5,274 nt of DNA from Candidatus Bathyarchaeota archaeon B26-1. Lineage in GTDB: Archaea > Thermoproteota > Bathyarchaeia > Bathyarchaeales > B26-1. A program made the translations under genes and the position numbers. Positions 1 to 5,040 of the stretch are shown one piece after another (positions within the stretch are counted from its first letter, which is position 1; every line of letters starts with the position of its first letter). The notes below the pieces were generated by a model. That model was given only the letters and a program-made list of their open reading frames with translations, made no database searches and had not been told where the DNA came from. The DNA is taken from the NCBI GenBank assembly GCA_001593925.1, contig LUCD01000110.1, positions 1-5,274 of the forward strand. The letters are read 5' to 3'.

Positions 1-330
1 CCTGCCCGCGCTTACATACTCTCCGCCGAGCTGATCCCTCACGATGGACGCGATCTTAGCGAAGTTTTCTGAACCAAGATACTGACGCGGCTTTATGAGT
101 ATGTAGTCACTGGTCTCCTCAAAGTATAGCATGCCTGCTAAGTCCCTTGGAAAGGCTCTCTGGACATCGTCAATCGTCCTGAGTCCTCTAGGGACCGATG
201 GAGCCGAAGGCTTCACGCCCCTCAAGGCGTCTGAGACTTCCTTCAGGTCTTCTGAGATGATCTTGAGAACCTCGAGGAGATCGTCTATCCGCCTCAGCAA
301 CTCGTCTATTCTTGAATTTTCCTCACCCAT
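1..330 (-). CDS. Unrecognised coiled-coil protein, N-terminal part (cut by window edge)
   Basis: The minus strand is open for 110 codons from an ATG at 330 down to the window edge without a stop, so the C-terminus is missing. Residues about 6-40 are rich in Leu, Ile, Glu, Asp and Arg in heptad-like spacing (for example IDELLRRIDDLLEVL), which suggests a coiled coil. A Pro/Ser-rich linker follows (KPSAPSVPRG, about 40-49), then a compact, probably folded segment with the patches DYILIKPRQYLG and ENFAKIASIVRD. There is no signal peptide or membrane segment, so it is probably cytosolic. Codon use resembles the neighbouring genes and the opposite strand has only a weaker open frame. I do not recognise the family well enough to name a function; the second segment has the look of a small conserved archaeal domain. 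An upstream in-frame TTG at 348 is an alternative start, but ATG 330 suits the TATA-like box 28 bp upstream if the mRNA is leaderless. Confidence 0.72.
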   Translation of the reverse strand, partial: MGEENSRIDELLRRIDDLLEVLKIISEDLKEVSDALRGVKPSAPSVPRGLRTIDDVQRAFPRDLAGMLYFEETSDYILIKPRQYLGSENFAKIASIVRDQLGGEYVSAGR

Positions 331-353
331 GGAACCACTCTTCTCCAACGTAA

Positions 354-362
354 CCTTTTATT
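354..362 (-). promoter_or_regulatory. Putative TATA box for the minus-strand gene
   Basis: On the minus strand this reads AATAAAAGG. Its centre lies about 28 bp upstream of the ATG at 330, the spacing expected between an archaeal TATA box and the transcription start. This would give a leaderless or nearly leaderless mRNA, in keeping with the lack of a well-spaced Shine-Dalgarno sequence; the nearest GGAG is about 12 nt from the ATG. The AT-rich stretch at 375-383 could serve instead, so the assignment is tentative. Confidence 0.35.
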
Positions 363-374
363 CTTGCCTCCTCA

Positions 375-383
375 TTTATTTTA
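375..383 (+). promoter_or_regulatory. Putative TATA-like element for rtcA
   Basis: TTTATTTTA is the most AT-rich run upstream of rtcA. An archaeal start site about 25 bp downstream would fall near 403-408, leaving a leader of roughly 35 nt that includes the Shine-Dalgarno sequence. The match to a TATA consensus is moderate, and the same bases could drive the divergent gene. Confidence 0.3.
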
Positions 384-409
384 CTCTCAGGACGAGTTTC
401 AGCCCTTAT

Positions 410-433
410 CTCCCTCCTAAGCGAAGGGAGGAG
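410..433 (+). promoter_or_regulatory. rtcA ribosome binding site and its anti-Shine-Dalgarno hairpin
   Basis: GGGAGGAG at 426-433 is a strong Shine-Dalgarno sequence 8 nt before the TTG at 442 and is the main reason to accept that non-ATG start. Just upstream, CCTCC (413-417) can pair with GGAGG (427-431) around a 9-nt loop; in a second register, CTCCC (410-414) can pair with GGGAG (426-430). The leader may therefore fold over its own ribosome binding site. Pairing is seen in the sequence; regulation is inferred. Confidence 0.5.
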
Positions 434-441
434 CCAGATTC

Positions 442-1482
442 TTGATTGAGGTTGACGGAAGCCAGAAGAGCGGAAGCGGAACCATACTACGCCTATCCGT
501 AGCCCTAGCGGGAATAATCGGTGAGCCCCTTCACATCTACAACATAAGGAAGAAACGTAGCAGACCCGGGCTTAGACCTCAACACTTGGAGGCTGTTCTG
601 ACCGCCGCTAAGCTCTGCAGAGCCGACTTGAAGGGCGCCACTTTGGGCTCCCTAGAGCTCTGGTTTGAGCCGAGGAGCATAGAGGGGGGCAGCTTCGAGG
701 CTGAGATAGGAACAGCTGGAAGCATACCGATGTTGATAATGACGGTTCTACCGATCTGCATCTACGCCAAGAGACCCGTCCGCCTCCATATCTCGAAGGG
801 CGGAACCGACGTATCACACGCCCCAACGATAAACTACATGAAGTACGTGTTTACGCCGATGCTTAGACGTATGGGGGTGGAAGTCTCGATTGAGGTTAAA
901 AGGTACGGCTACTATCCAAAGGGGATGGGCGAGGTCTACTTGGAGGTCCAGCCGACCCGAAGACTCAAACCGATAAACCTAGAGGAGTTCGGCTCCGTCG
1001 AGAAGGTTCAGGGAGTCTCCGTATGCACTTTCTTAGCCGACAGGAAAGTTGCGGAACGTCAAGCCAAAGCCGCCGCCCGATACTTGAAGCCTCAGGGGTA
1101 CGATCCTACGATCAAAGTGGTCAACGACTTCTCCAACCCGCTACAGAAGGGGAGCTCAATCGTCCTGTGGTCCGAAACGGACAGCGGAGTCATTCTCGGA
1201 AGCGACGCTATAGGAGAGTTGAGGAAGCCAAGCGAAGCTGTTGGGAGAGAGGCCGCTGAGAGCCTACTCGCTGAGATGAGGTCTGAAGCCACCGTGGATA
1301 TCCACCTCGCCGACATGCTGATTCCATACATAGCCCTAGCGGAAGGAGGCTCAACCTACATAACACGAACCATGACCGACCATTTAGAGACGAACATATG
1401 GTTGGCTCGGAAGATTCTAGGCGTCGATATACGCGCCGAGAAGACCGATGGAATGTATCGGGTTGTCAAGAGGCCTTCATGA
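442..1482 (+). CDS. rtcA: RNA 3'-terminal phosphate cyclase (RtcA family)
   Basis: This 346-residue protein matches the usual RtcA length (about 340). The family converts an RNA 3'-phosphate to a 2',3'-cyclic phosphate in the cytosol, using ATP and a covalent histidine-AMP intermediate. Visible landmarks are the N-terminal DGS...ILR segment (5-17), IRKKR...PGLRPQHL (35-49) with the family arginines R36 and R39 and Q47, GTAGS in the middle, GGTD, GYYPKGMGEV, HLAD (288-291), and DHLETN, whose H314 aligns with catalytic His309 of E. coli RtcA. The nucleotide-binding loop is unusual: KSGSGT (9-14) replaces the common GEGGGQ, so the Glu14-equivalent is Ser10, and Met292 stands where E. coli has Gln288. 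Retention of the histidine argues for an active enzyme rather than an Rcl1-like non-catalytic relative, but this is inferred. An in-frame stop at 418-420 and the Shine-Dalgarno sequence at 426-433 fix the TTG start. It heads a likely two-gene unit with the FAU-1 gene 22 bp downstream. Confidence 0.93.
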   Translation: MIEVDGSQKSGSGTILRLSVALAGIIGEPLHIYNIRKKRSRPGLRPQHLEAVLTAAKLCRADLKGATLGSLELWFEPRSIEGGSFEAEIGTAGSIPMLIMTVLPICIYAKRPVRLHISKGGTDVSHAPTINYMKYVFTPMLRRMGVEVSIEVKRYGYYPKGMGEVYLEVQPTRRLKPINLEEFGSVEKVQGVSVCTFLADRKVAERQAKAAARYLKPQGYDPTIKVVNDFSNPLQKGSSIVLWSETDSGVILGSDAIGELRKPSEAVGREAAESLLAEMRSEATVDIHLADMLIPYIALAEGGSTYITRTMTDHLETNIWLARKILGVDIRAEKTDGMYRVVKRPS

Positions 1483-1485
1483 CTT

Positions 1486-1493
1486 GAAGGAGG
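1486..1493 (+). promoter_or_regulatory. Ribosome binding site deciding the FAU-1 gene start
   Basis: GAAGGAGG lies just after the rtcA stop (1480-1482) and 11 nt before the in-frame TTG at 1505. The spacing is slightly long but the motif is strong. It favours TTG 1505 over ATG 1448, which lies inside rtcA and has no comparable motif, and over TTG 1484, which lies upstream of the motif. Confidence 0.55.
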
Positions 1494-1504
1494 CGCCAGC
1501 CCCC

Positions 1505-2572
1505 TTGTTCAAGGTTAAGATTAGAGGCATATACTCGACGGCCCTAACGCAGCTTCTTATGGACCGAGGCTTCAAGATAGTTCAGCCATCAGCCGTGATC
1601 AAGGAGCGGTTCAACCTTAAGAACCCAAGCCAAGAGCCCCCGGACCTTGATATACGTGATCGGATGGACCGCCAAGGAGTATACGCAACCGGCTCTATCA
1701 GCGCCCTCCATCTCTTAACGTCAACGCTCAAGTCTACGCTCGACGATGTCGTTATAAGGGGTAGAATCCCCCGCGAAGCCGGAGGACCCATCTTGAGCTC
1801 TGAAGAGTTCGGGAACTCCCCCCTAAAAAGCCTCAGCGAGACGACCTTTACAATCAACATAGAGTTTCCAGCCCTCTCCAAGAGGATTCTCGACTCGATA
1901 AGGAGGAGGGTTCGGCCGACCCTCGACGGACACCATTATTATAAGGCTTGTGGGAGGCGGATATCTTCCCTGCTAGAGATGGCTGAGAGGCTTTTAGAGA
2001 AGGGTTACCTCCAAGAAGAGGTTGAAGCCCTCTTTAAAGAGACCATAAGGTCCGAGTATCCGCGCGTAGGCTCCATAATAGAGATAGAACACGTGAAGAT
2101 AGATGGCCGGTGCTTCCACCTCGGCGTCCCAAGGGTCTTGAGGTTCGAGGAGGAGACGGGAGTCATGAGGCTCCATAGAACCTTCACCAAGAAAGGCGTG
2201 TACGACGGGTTGAAGACCGTTAAGGAGCCCGGCGACCACGCCGTAACCGACCTCAAGATCGGGGGCTGGAGCCTCAGAACGAGATACTTCTCGAGCAAAG
2301 GGGTCTACAAGGGAACCTACATAAACCTGAACACGCCGGTGGAACTCTATCCGAGAGGGATACGCTACGTCGACTTAGAAGTCGACATCTGCGTTTGGCC
2401 TGACGGAAAAATAGCTGAGATAGATATGGAAAAGCTCCAAGAGAGAATCCGGCAGGGCTACCTCTCCGAGAGGATCGAGCCTCTAATGAGGAGGAAGATC
2501 AAAGAGATAATGAACACGATAAGCTTAGACTTAGAGAAGGACGAGGCCGCCTTGACAATAGAGGAATCGTGA
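1505..2572 (+). CDS. FAU-1 family AU-rich RNA-binding protein / probable ribonuclease (DUF402 C-terminus)
   Basis: From TTG 1505 the protein has 355 residues and begins with the family-like start FKVKIRGIYSTALTQLL, followed by GFKIVQPS. Other landmarks are GHHYYKACG (142-150), IEIEHVKIDGR (about 193-203), KKGVYDGL, and the DUF402 signature GTYINLNTPVELYPRGIRYV (270-289) followed by DLEVDICVWPDG. The founding member, Pyrococcus furiosus FAU-1, binds AU-rich RNA, and a Thermococcus homologue has been linked to 5S rRNA precursor processing; a similar cytosolic role here is inferred. As I recall it, Pyrococcus FAU-1 has about 470 residues and an S1-like RNA-binding region in its N-terminal half. 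Here only about 45 residues lie between the VVIRGRIP stretch and the LSKRILDSIRRRV helix, so that region looks reduced or absent. An upstream ATG at 1448 would add 19 residues and overlap rtcA by 35 bp; they do not resemble the family start, so I reject it. Co-transcription with rtcA is likely. Confidence 0.88.
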   Translation: MFKVKIRGIYSTALTQLLMDRGFKIVQPSAVIKERFNLKNPSQEPPDLDIRDRMDRQGVYATGSISALHLLTSTLKSTLDDVVIRGRIPREAGGPILSSEEFGNSPLKSLSETTFTINIEFPALSKRILDSIRRRVRPTLDGHHYYKACGRRISSLLEMAERLLEKGYLQEEVEALFKETIRSEYPRVGSIIEIEHVKIDGRCFHLGVPRVLRFEEETGVMRLHRTFTKKGVYDGLKTVKEPGDHAVTDLKIGGWSLRTRYFSSKGVYKGTYINLNTPVELYPRGIRYVDLEVDICVWPDGKIAEIDMEKLQERIRQGYLSERIEPLMRRKIKEIMNTISLDLEKDEAALTIEES

Positions 2573-2577
2573 AATGT

Positions 2578-2608
2578 AACCCGCGTTATGGTTGTATAAC
2601 AGGCGGTT
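2578..2608 (+). other. Stem-loop directly downstream of the FAU-1 gene
   Basis: GTTAT (2585-2589) pairs with ATAAC (2596-2600) around the loop GGTTGT. The stem continues with CCGC (2581-2584) against GCGG (2603-2606) across a 2-nt AG bulge, and AA/TT pairs close the base across one bulged C. It starts 5 nt after the FAU-1 stop. It could protect the mRNA 3' end or be part of a small structured RNA. No long T run follows directly, so it is not a classical intrinsic terminator. Confidence 0.45.
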
Positions 2609-2652
2609 CATGCCACTAAAACGCAGGAGGTTTGCGGATTACCGCCATACAT

Positions 2653-2667
2653 TTTTACGGCGTAAAA
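2653..2667 (+). repeat. Inverted repeat TTTTAC-GGC-GTAAAA
   Basis: A perfect 6-bp inverted repeat with a 3-nt spacer. It is preceded by a small GCGG-ATTA-CCGC hairpin (2634-2645) and lies inside a 5-T run, so it could be a short hairpin in RNA, a protein-binding palindrome, or part of the FAU-1 gene transcription end. Function cannot be read from the sequence. Confidence 0.4.
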
Positions 2668-2710
2668 GCTGAAGAGTACCATTCAAAATATGCGACAAAG
2701 CTCTTCAAGC
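2668..2710 (+). other. Longer-range stem GAAGAG / CTCTTC
   Basis: GAAGAG (2671-2676) pairs with CTCTTC (2701-2706), and GCT (2668-2670) pairs with AGC (2708-2710) across a single bulged A, giving nine pairs around a 24-nt loop. It abuts the preceding inverted repeat, so the segment 2578-2710 could fold as a series of stems. Confidence 0.35.
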
Positions 2711-2746
2711 AATCTAGTTTAAATGGTAATTAATAACATGAAAAAT

Positions 2747-2787
2747 CTTTTCTTTCGTCAATTCAGCTAATTTTTGAAGACTTTTTA
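2747..2787 (+). terminator. T-rich region, likely archaeal termination zone for rtcA-FAU-1 unit
   Basis: Three T-rich runs occur in about 40 bp: TTTTCTTT (2748-2755), TTTTT (2771-2775) and CTTTTT (2781-2786). Archaeal RNA polymerase commonly stops at T-rich tracts without needing a hairpin. A weak GAAAA/TTTTC hairpin (2740-2752) precedes them. The T5 run at 2652-2656 is another possible stop nearer the gene. Confidence 0.4.
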
Positions 2788-2802
2788 GAACGAGTTCCTG
2801 AT

Positions 2803-2820
2803 ACAAAAATTTATATAATA
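2803..2820 (+). promoter_or_regulatory. nrdD promoter: TATA box with purine-rich BRE
   Basis: TTTATATAATA (2810-2820) is the best archaeal TATA box in the window, preceded by ACAAAAA (2803-2809), which suits the A-rich B-recognition element. A start site about 25 bp downstream would fall near 2838-2845, leaving a leader of roughly 70 nt before the nrdD ATG. This leader length leaves room for regulation at the RNA level. Confidence 0.65.
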
Positions 2821-2824
2821 AGTC

Positions 2825-2834
2825 TAACTAGTTA
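2825..2834. promoter_or_regulatory. Candidate operator palindrome in the nrdD promoter
   Basis: TAACTAGTTA is a perfect 10-bp palindrome. It lies 4 bp after the TATA element, between it and the predicted transcription start, where a bound repressor would block RNA polymerase. The regulator is unknown: the site does not obviously match the NrdR box I know from bacteria. A palindrome this short can arise by chance in AT-rich DNA. Confidence 0.35.
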
Positions 2835-2893
2835 TATTTCTGCGCGGCTTCCATTTGTAGAACAAGGTGACGGATAGCATCTAAATTAAGTGG

Positions 2894-2909
2894 TGAGGGC
2901 AGGTCCTCA
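2894..2909 (+). promoter_or_regulatory. Hairpin over the nrdD ribosome binding region
   Basis: TGAGG (2894-2898) pairs with CCTCA (2905-2909) around the loop GCAGGT, ending 3 nt before the nrdD ATG. The only Shine-Dalgarno-like sequences are in this element: GAGGG in the stem and AGGT (2901-2904, 8 nt from the ATG) in the loop. Either the loop motif is the site used, or the hairpin restrains translation. Confidence 0.4.
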
Positions 2910-2912
2910 AAG

Positions 2913-5033
2913 ATGAAGTATGTTAGGAAACGTGACGGTAGACTAGCTCCCTTCGACGGCGAGAGGATTGTCAACGCTATATGGAAGGCTATGAAAGCCG
3001 TCGGCGAGGGAGACCGAAGCCTAGCCGAGAAACTCGGTGCCCAAACAATTAATCAACTCAAACAACGGTTCGGTGAAGACGGCGTTCCCACAGTTGAGGA
3101 GATACAGGATGTCGTCGAGAAGGTTCTGATCGAGAACAGCCTAGTCAAGGTTGCTAAAGCCTACATACTCTACAGAAAACAGCATCAAGACTTGAGGGAG
3201 CTCGCCGTTCTCCTGAGCCAGTTCAACCTCGTAGATAGTTATATAAACACTGAGGATTGGAGGGTCCGCGAGAACAGCAACATGAGCTATTCACTCCAAG
3301 GATTGAACAGCTACCTCTCATCGACAGTTATCGCGAAGTACTGGCTTGGGAGGATATATCCCCCAGAAGCAAGTAAGGCCCATACTGAAGGCGACATACA
3401 TATCCATGACCTAGGTGTGCTTGGACCTTACTGTGTAGGTTGGGACCTGCTCGACCTGCTTCTCTCAGGTTTTGGAGGGGTACCCGGCAAGATCAGTAGT
3501 ACGCCAGCGAAGCACTTCAGAACGGCTCTTGGACAGGTTGTGAATTTCTTCTATACGCTTCAAGGCGAGTCTGCGGGTGCGCAGGCGTTCAGCAACTTTG
3601 ACACCTATCTGGCGCCTTTCATATACTACGACAAACTCAGCTACAAGGAGGTCGTTCAGGCAATCCAAGAGTTCCTCTTCAACATGAACGTTCCGACACG
3701 GGTAGGGTTCCAGACTCCCTTCACAAACCTAACCTTCGACCTTAAAGTTCCGGAGTTCATGAAGGACGAGCCTGTGGTGGTCGGCGGTAAGATTCAGAGC
3801 AGAACCTACGGAGAGATGGAAGAAGAGATGGAGATGCTCAACATGGCCTTCGCTGAGGTGATGACTGAAGGCGACGCCCAAGAGAGAATCTTCACATTCC
3901 CAATACCGACTTATAATATCACCAAGGACTTTGATTGGGACTCGCCGGCGGTACAGAAAGTCTTCGAGATGACGGCGAAGTACGGGGTTCCCTACTTCGC
4001 TAACTTCGTGAACAGCGACATGAAACCTGAAGATGTGAGGAGCATGTGTTGCAGACTGCGAATAGACAACAGGAAACTGCGTAAGCGTGGCGGAGGATAC
4101 TTCGGGGCGAATCCTCTAACCGGAAGCCTAGGAGTGGTCACGATAAACATGCCGAGGATAGGTTACCTCTCCAAGAGTGAAGACGAGTTCTTTGAACGTC
4201 TCGAGAGGATGATGGAGATAGCTAAGAGCTGCCTAGAAGTGAAGAGAAAGGTCCTTGAACGGTTCATCAGGAAGGGTCTCTACCCGTACTCGAGGCGGTA
4301 CCTAAGAGGGGTCGCTGCGAGGTTCGGATGTTACTGGAAGAACCACTTCTCAACTATAGGGTTGGTCGGCGTGAATGAGGCTCTGATCAACATGTTCGGC
4401 TTCGACATCACGGACCCTGAAGGGCTGAAGTTCGCAGAGAAGATTCTGGTGTTCATGAGGGACAAGCTCATGGAGTTCCAAGAAGAAACCGGGAACCTCT
4501 ACAACCTTGAGGCTACACCGGCGGAGGGAACAAGCTACAGGCTCGCAAAGATAGATAAAGAGAAGTATCCAGACATCATAGTGGCGAACGAGAAGTACCT
4601 TAAGGACGGCGCCGCACCGTTCTACACGAACTCAACCCATCTCCCAGTTGACTTCAAGGGAGACATCTTCGAGGCTCTGGAGCATCAAGATAGGCTTCAA
4701 CCCCTCTACACTGGAGGAACAGTCTTCCACATATTCCTAGGCGAGAAGCTGTACTCTTGGAAAGCCGCCATGAACATTGTACAAAAGGTCGCCTGGACGT
4801 TCCGTATCCCATACTTCACGTTAACTCCAACCTTCAGTGTCTGCCCTACCCACGGCTACTTGAGGGGAGAGAAGAAGGTCTGCCCCGAGTGTGGAGCTAC
4901 ATGCGAGATATACTCGCGGGTTGTAGGGTACTTCAGGCCCGTCAACCAGTGGAACGACGGGAAACAATCTGAATTCAGCATCAGGAAGACCTACGAAGAA
5001 AGCATTGTTCCCATGGCTACGCCTTCCACGTGA
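2913..5033 (+). CDS. nrdD: Anaerobic (class III) ribonucleoside-triphosphate reductase, large subunit
   Basis: This 706-residue cytosolic enzyme reduces ribonucleoside triphosphates to deoxyribonucleotides without oxygen, using a glycyl radical. Residues about 3-95 form an ATP-cone allosteric domain (YVRKRDGRLAPFDGERIVNA), the overall activity switch. The catalytic glycyl-radical barrel follows, with DIHIHDLG and C174 (GPYCVGWDL), the MCC motif at 378-380 and N412 (VVTINMPR); these correspond to T4 NrdD Cys79, Cys290 and Asn311. At the C-terminus, C644, H647, C657 and C660 (CPTHG...CPECG), plus C664, form the zinc site, and G672 in RVVGY is the radical glycine, followed by the WNDGK motif. 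The asparagine suggests a formate-using enzyme, but this is inferred. Length is normal and no intein is present. The ATG is preceded by stops and a weak Shine-Dalgarno sequence, and fits the ATP-cone start. Its own TATA promoter lies upstream, and nrdG follows after 7 bp, so the two form an operon. Confidence 0.96.
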   Translation: MKYVRKRDGRLAPFDGERIVNAIWKAMKAVGEGDRSLAEKLGAQTINQLKQRFGEDGVPTVEEIQDVVEKVLIENSLVKVAKAYILYRKQHQDLRELAVLLSQFNLVDSYINTEDWRVRENSNMSYSLQGLNSYLSSTVIAKYWLGRIYPPEASKAHTEGDIHIHDLGVLGPYCVGWDLLDLLLSGFGGVPGKISSTPAKHFRTALGQVVNFFYTLQGESAGAQAFSNFDTYLAPFIYYDKLSYKEVVQAIQEFLFNMNVPTRVGFQTPFTNLTFDLKVPEFMKDEPVVVGGKIQSRTYGEMEEEMEMLNMAFAEVMTEGDAQERIFTFPIPTYNITKDFDWDSPAVQKVFEMTAKYGVPYFANFVNSDMKPEDVRSMCCRLRIDNRKLRKRGGGYFGANPLTGSLGVVTINMPRIGYLSKSEDEFFERLERMMEIAKSCLEVKRKVLERFIRKGLYPYSRRYLRGVAARFGCYWKNHFSTIGLVGVNEALINMFGFDITDPEGLKFAEKILVFMRDKLMEFQEETGNLYNLEATPAEGTSYRLAKIDKEKYPDIIVANEKYLKDGAAPFYTNSTHLPVDFKGDIFEALEHQDRLQPLYTGGTVFHIFLGEKLYSWKAAMNIVQKVAWTFRIPYFTLTPTFSVCPTHGYLRGEKKVCPECGATCEIYSRVVGYFRPVNQWNDGKQSEFSIRKTYEESIVPMATPST

Positions 5034-5040
5034 AAATGAG

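Larger units (their letters stand above)
2573..2912. other. AT-rich intergenic region between the FAU-1 gene and nrdD
   Basis: These 340 bp contain no convincing protein gene on either strand. The left part (2573-2710) is moderately GC-rich and full of short inverted repeats. The middle (about 2711-2800) is AT-rich with several T runs. The right part carries the nrdD promoter and leader. Small frames exist: GTG 2569-2619 (16 residues) and ATG 2610-2672 (20 very basic residues). Neither is supported enough to annotate as a gene. I see no tRNA, no C/D-box motifs and no mobile-element ends. Base composition is visibly more AT-rich than in the flanking genes, as expected for an archaeal promoter/terminator region. 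Confidence 0.7.

Noticed and set aside
131..445. Plus-strand open frame of 104 codons at the left end
   Set aside because: It lies opposite the better-supported minus-strand gene, is very rich in Ser and Leu as antisense frames often are, has no good ribosome site and runs through the promoter region into the rtcA start.
579..1331. Several antisense and alternate frames within rtcA
   Set aside because: They are shadows of the rtcA coding frame with low-complexity Ser/Arg-rich translations and no family resemblance.
1448..1504. ATG-initiated N-terminal extension of the FAU-1 protein
   Set aside because: It overlaps rtcA by 35 bp, lacks a ribosome binding site, and the extra 19 residues do not resemble the start of FAU-1 proteins; TTG 1505 follows GGAGG and gives the family-like N-terminus.
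1582..2298. Antisense frames within the FAU-1 gene
   Set aside because: They overlap a gene with clear family motifs and show no recognisable protein features or ribosome sites.
2581..2646. Possible tRNA-like or C/D-box RNA because of stems and GGTTCATGCC
   Set aside because: No full cloverleaf can be drawn, no 7-bp acceptor stem is present, and the C (RUGAUGA) and D (CUGA) boxes are not found in the proper arrangement.
2610..2672. ATG frame of 20 very basic residues (MPLKRRRFADYRHTFLRRKS)
   Set aside because: It is too short, its AGGCGG is only 3 nt from the ATG, and its bases are accounted for by the inverted repeats; such frames arise by chance.
2625..2739. Frame starting at TTG 2632 after a perfect AGGAGG
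   Set aside because: AGGAGG ends one nucleotide before the TTG, too close for initiation, and no other start codon lies at a suitable distance; the 33-residue product has no recognisable features.
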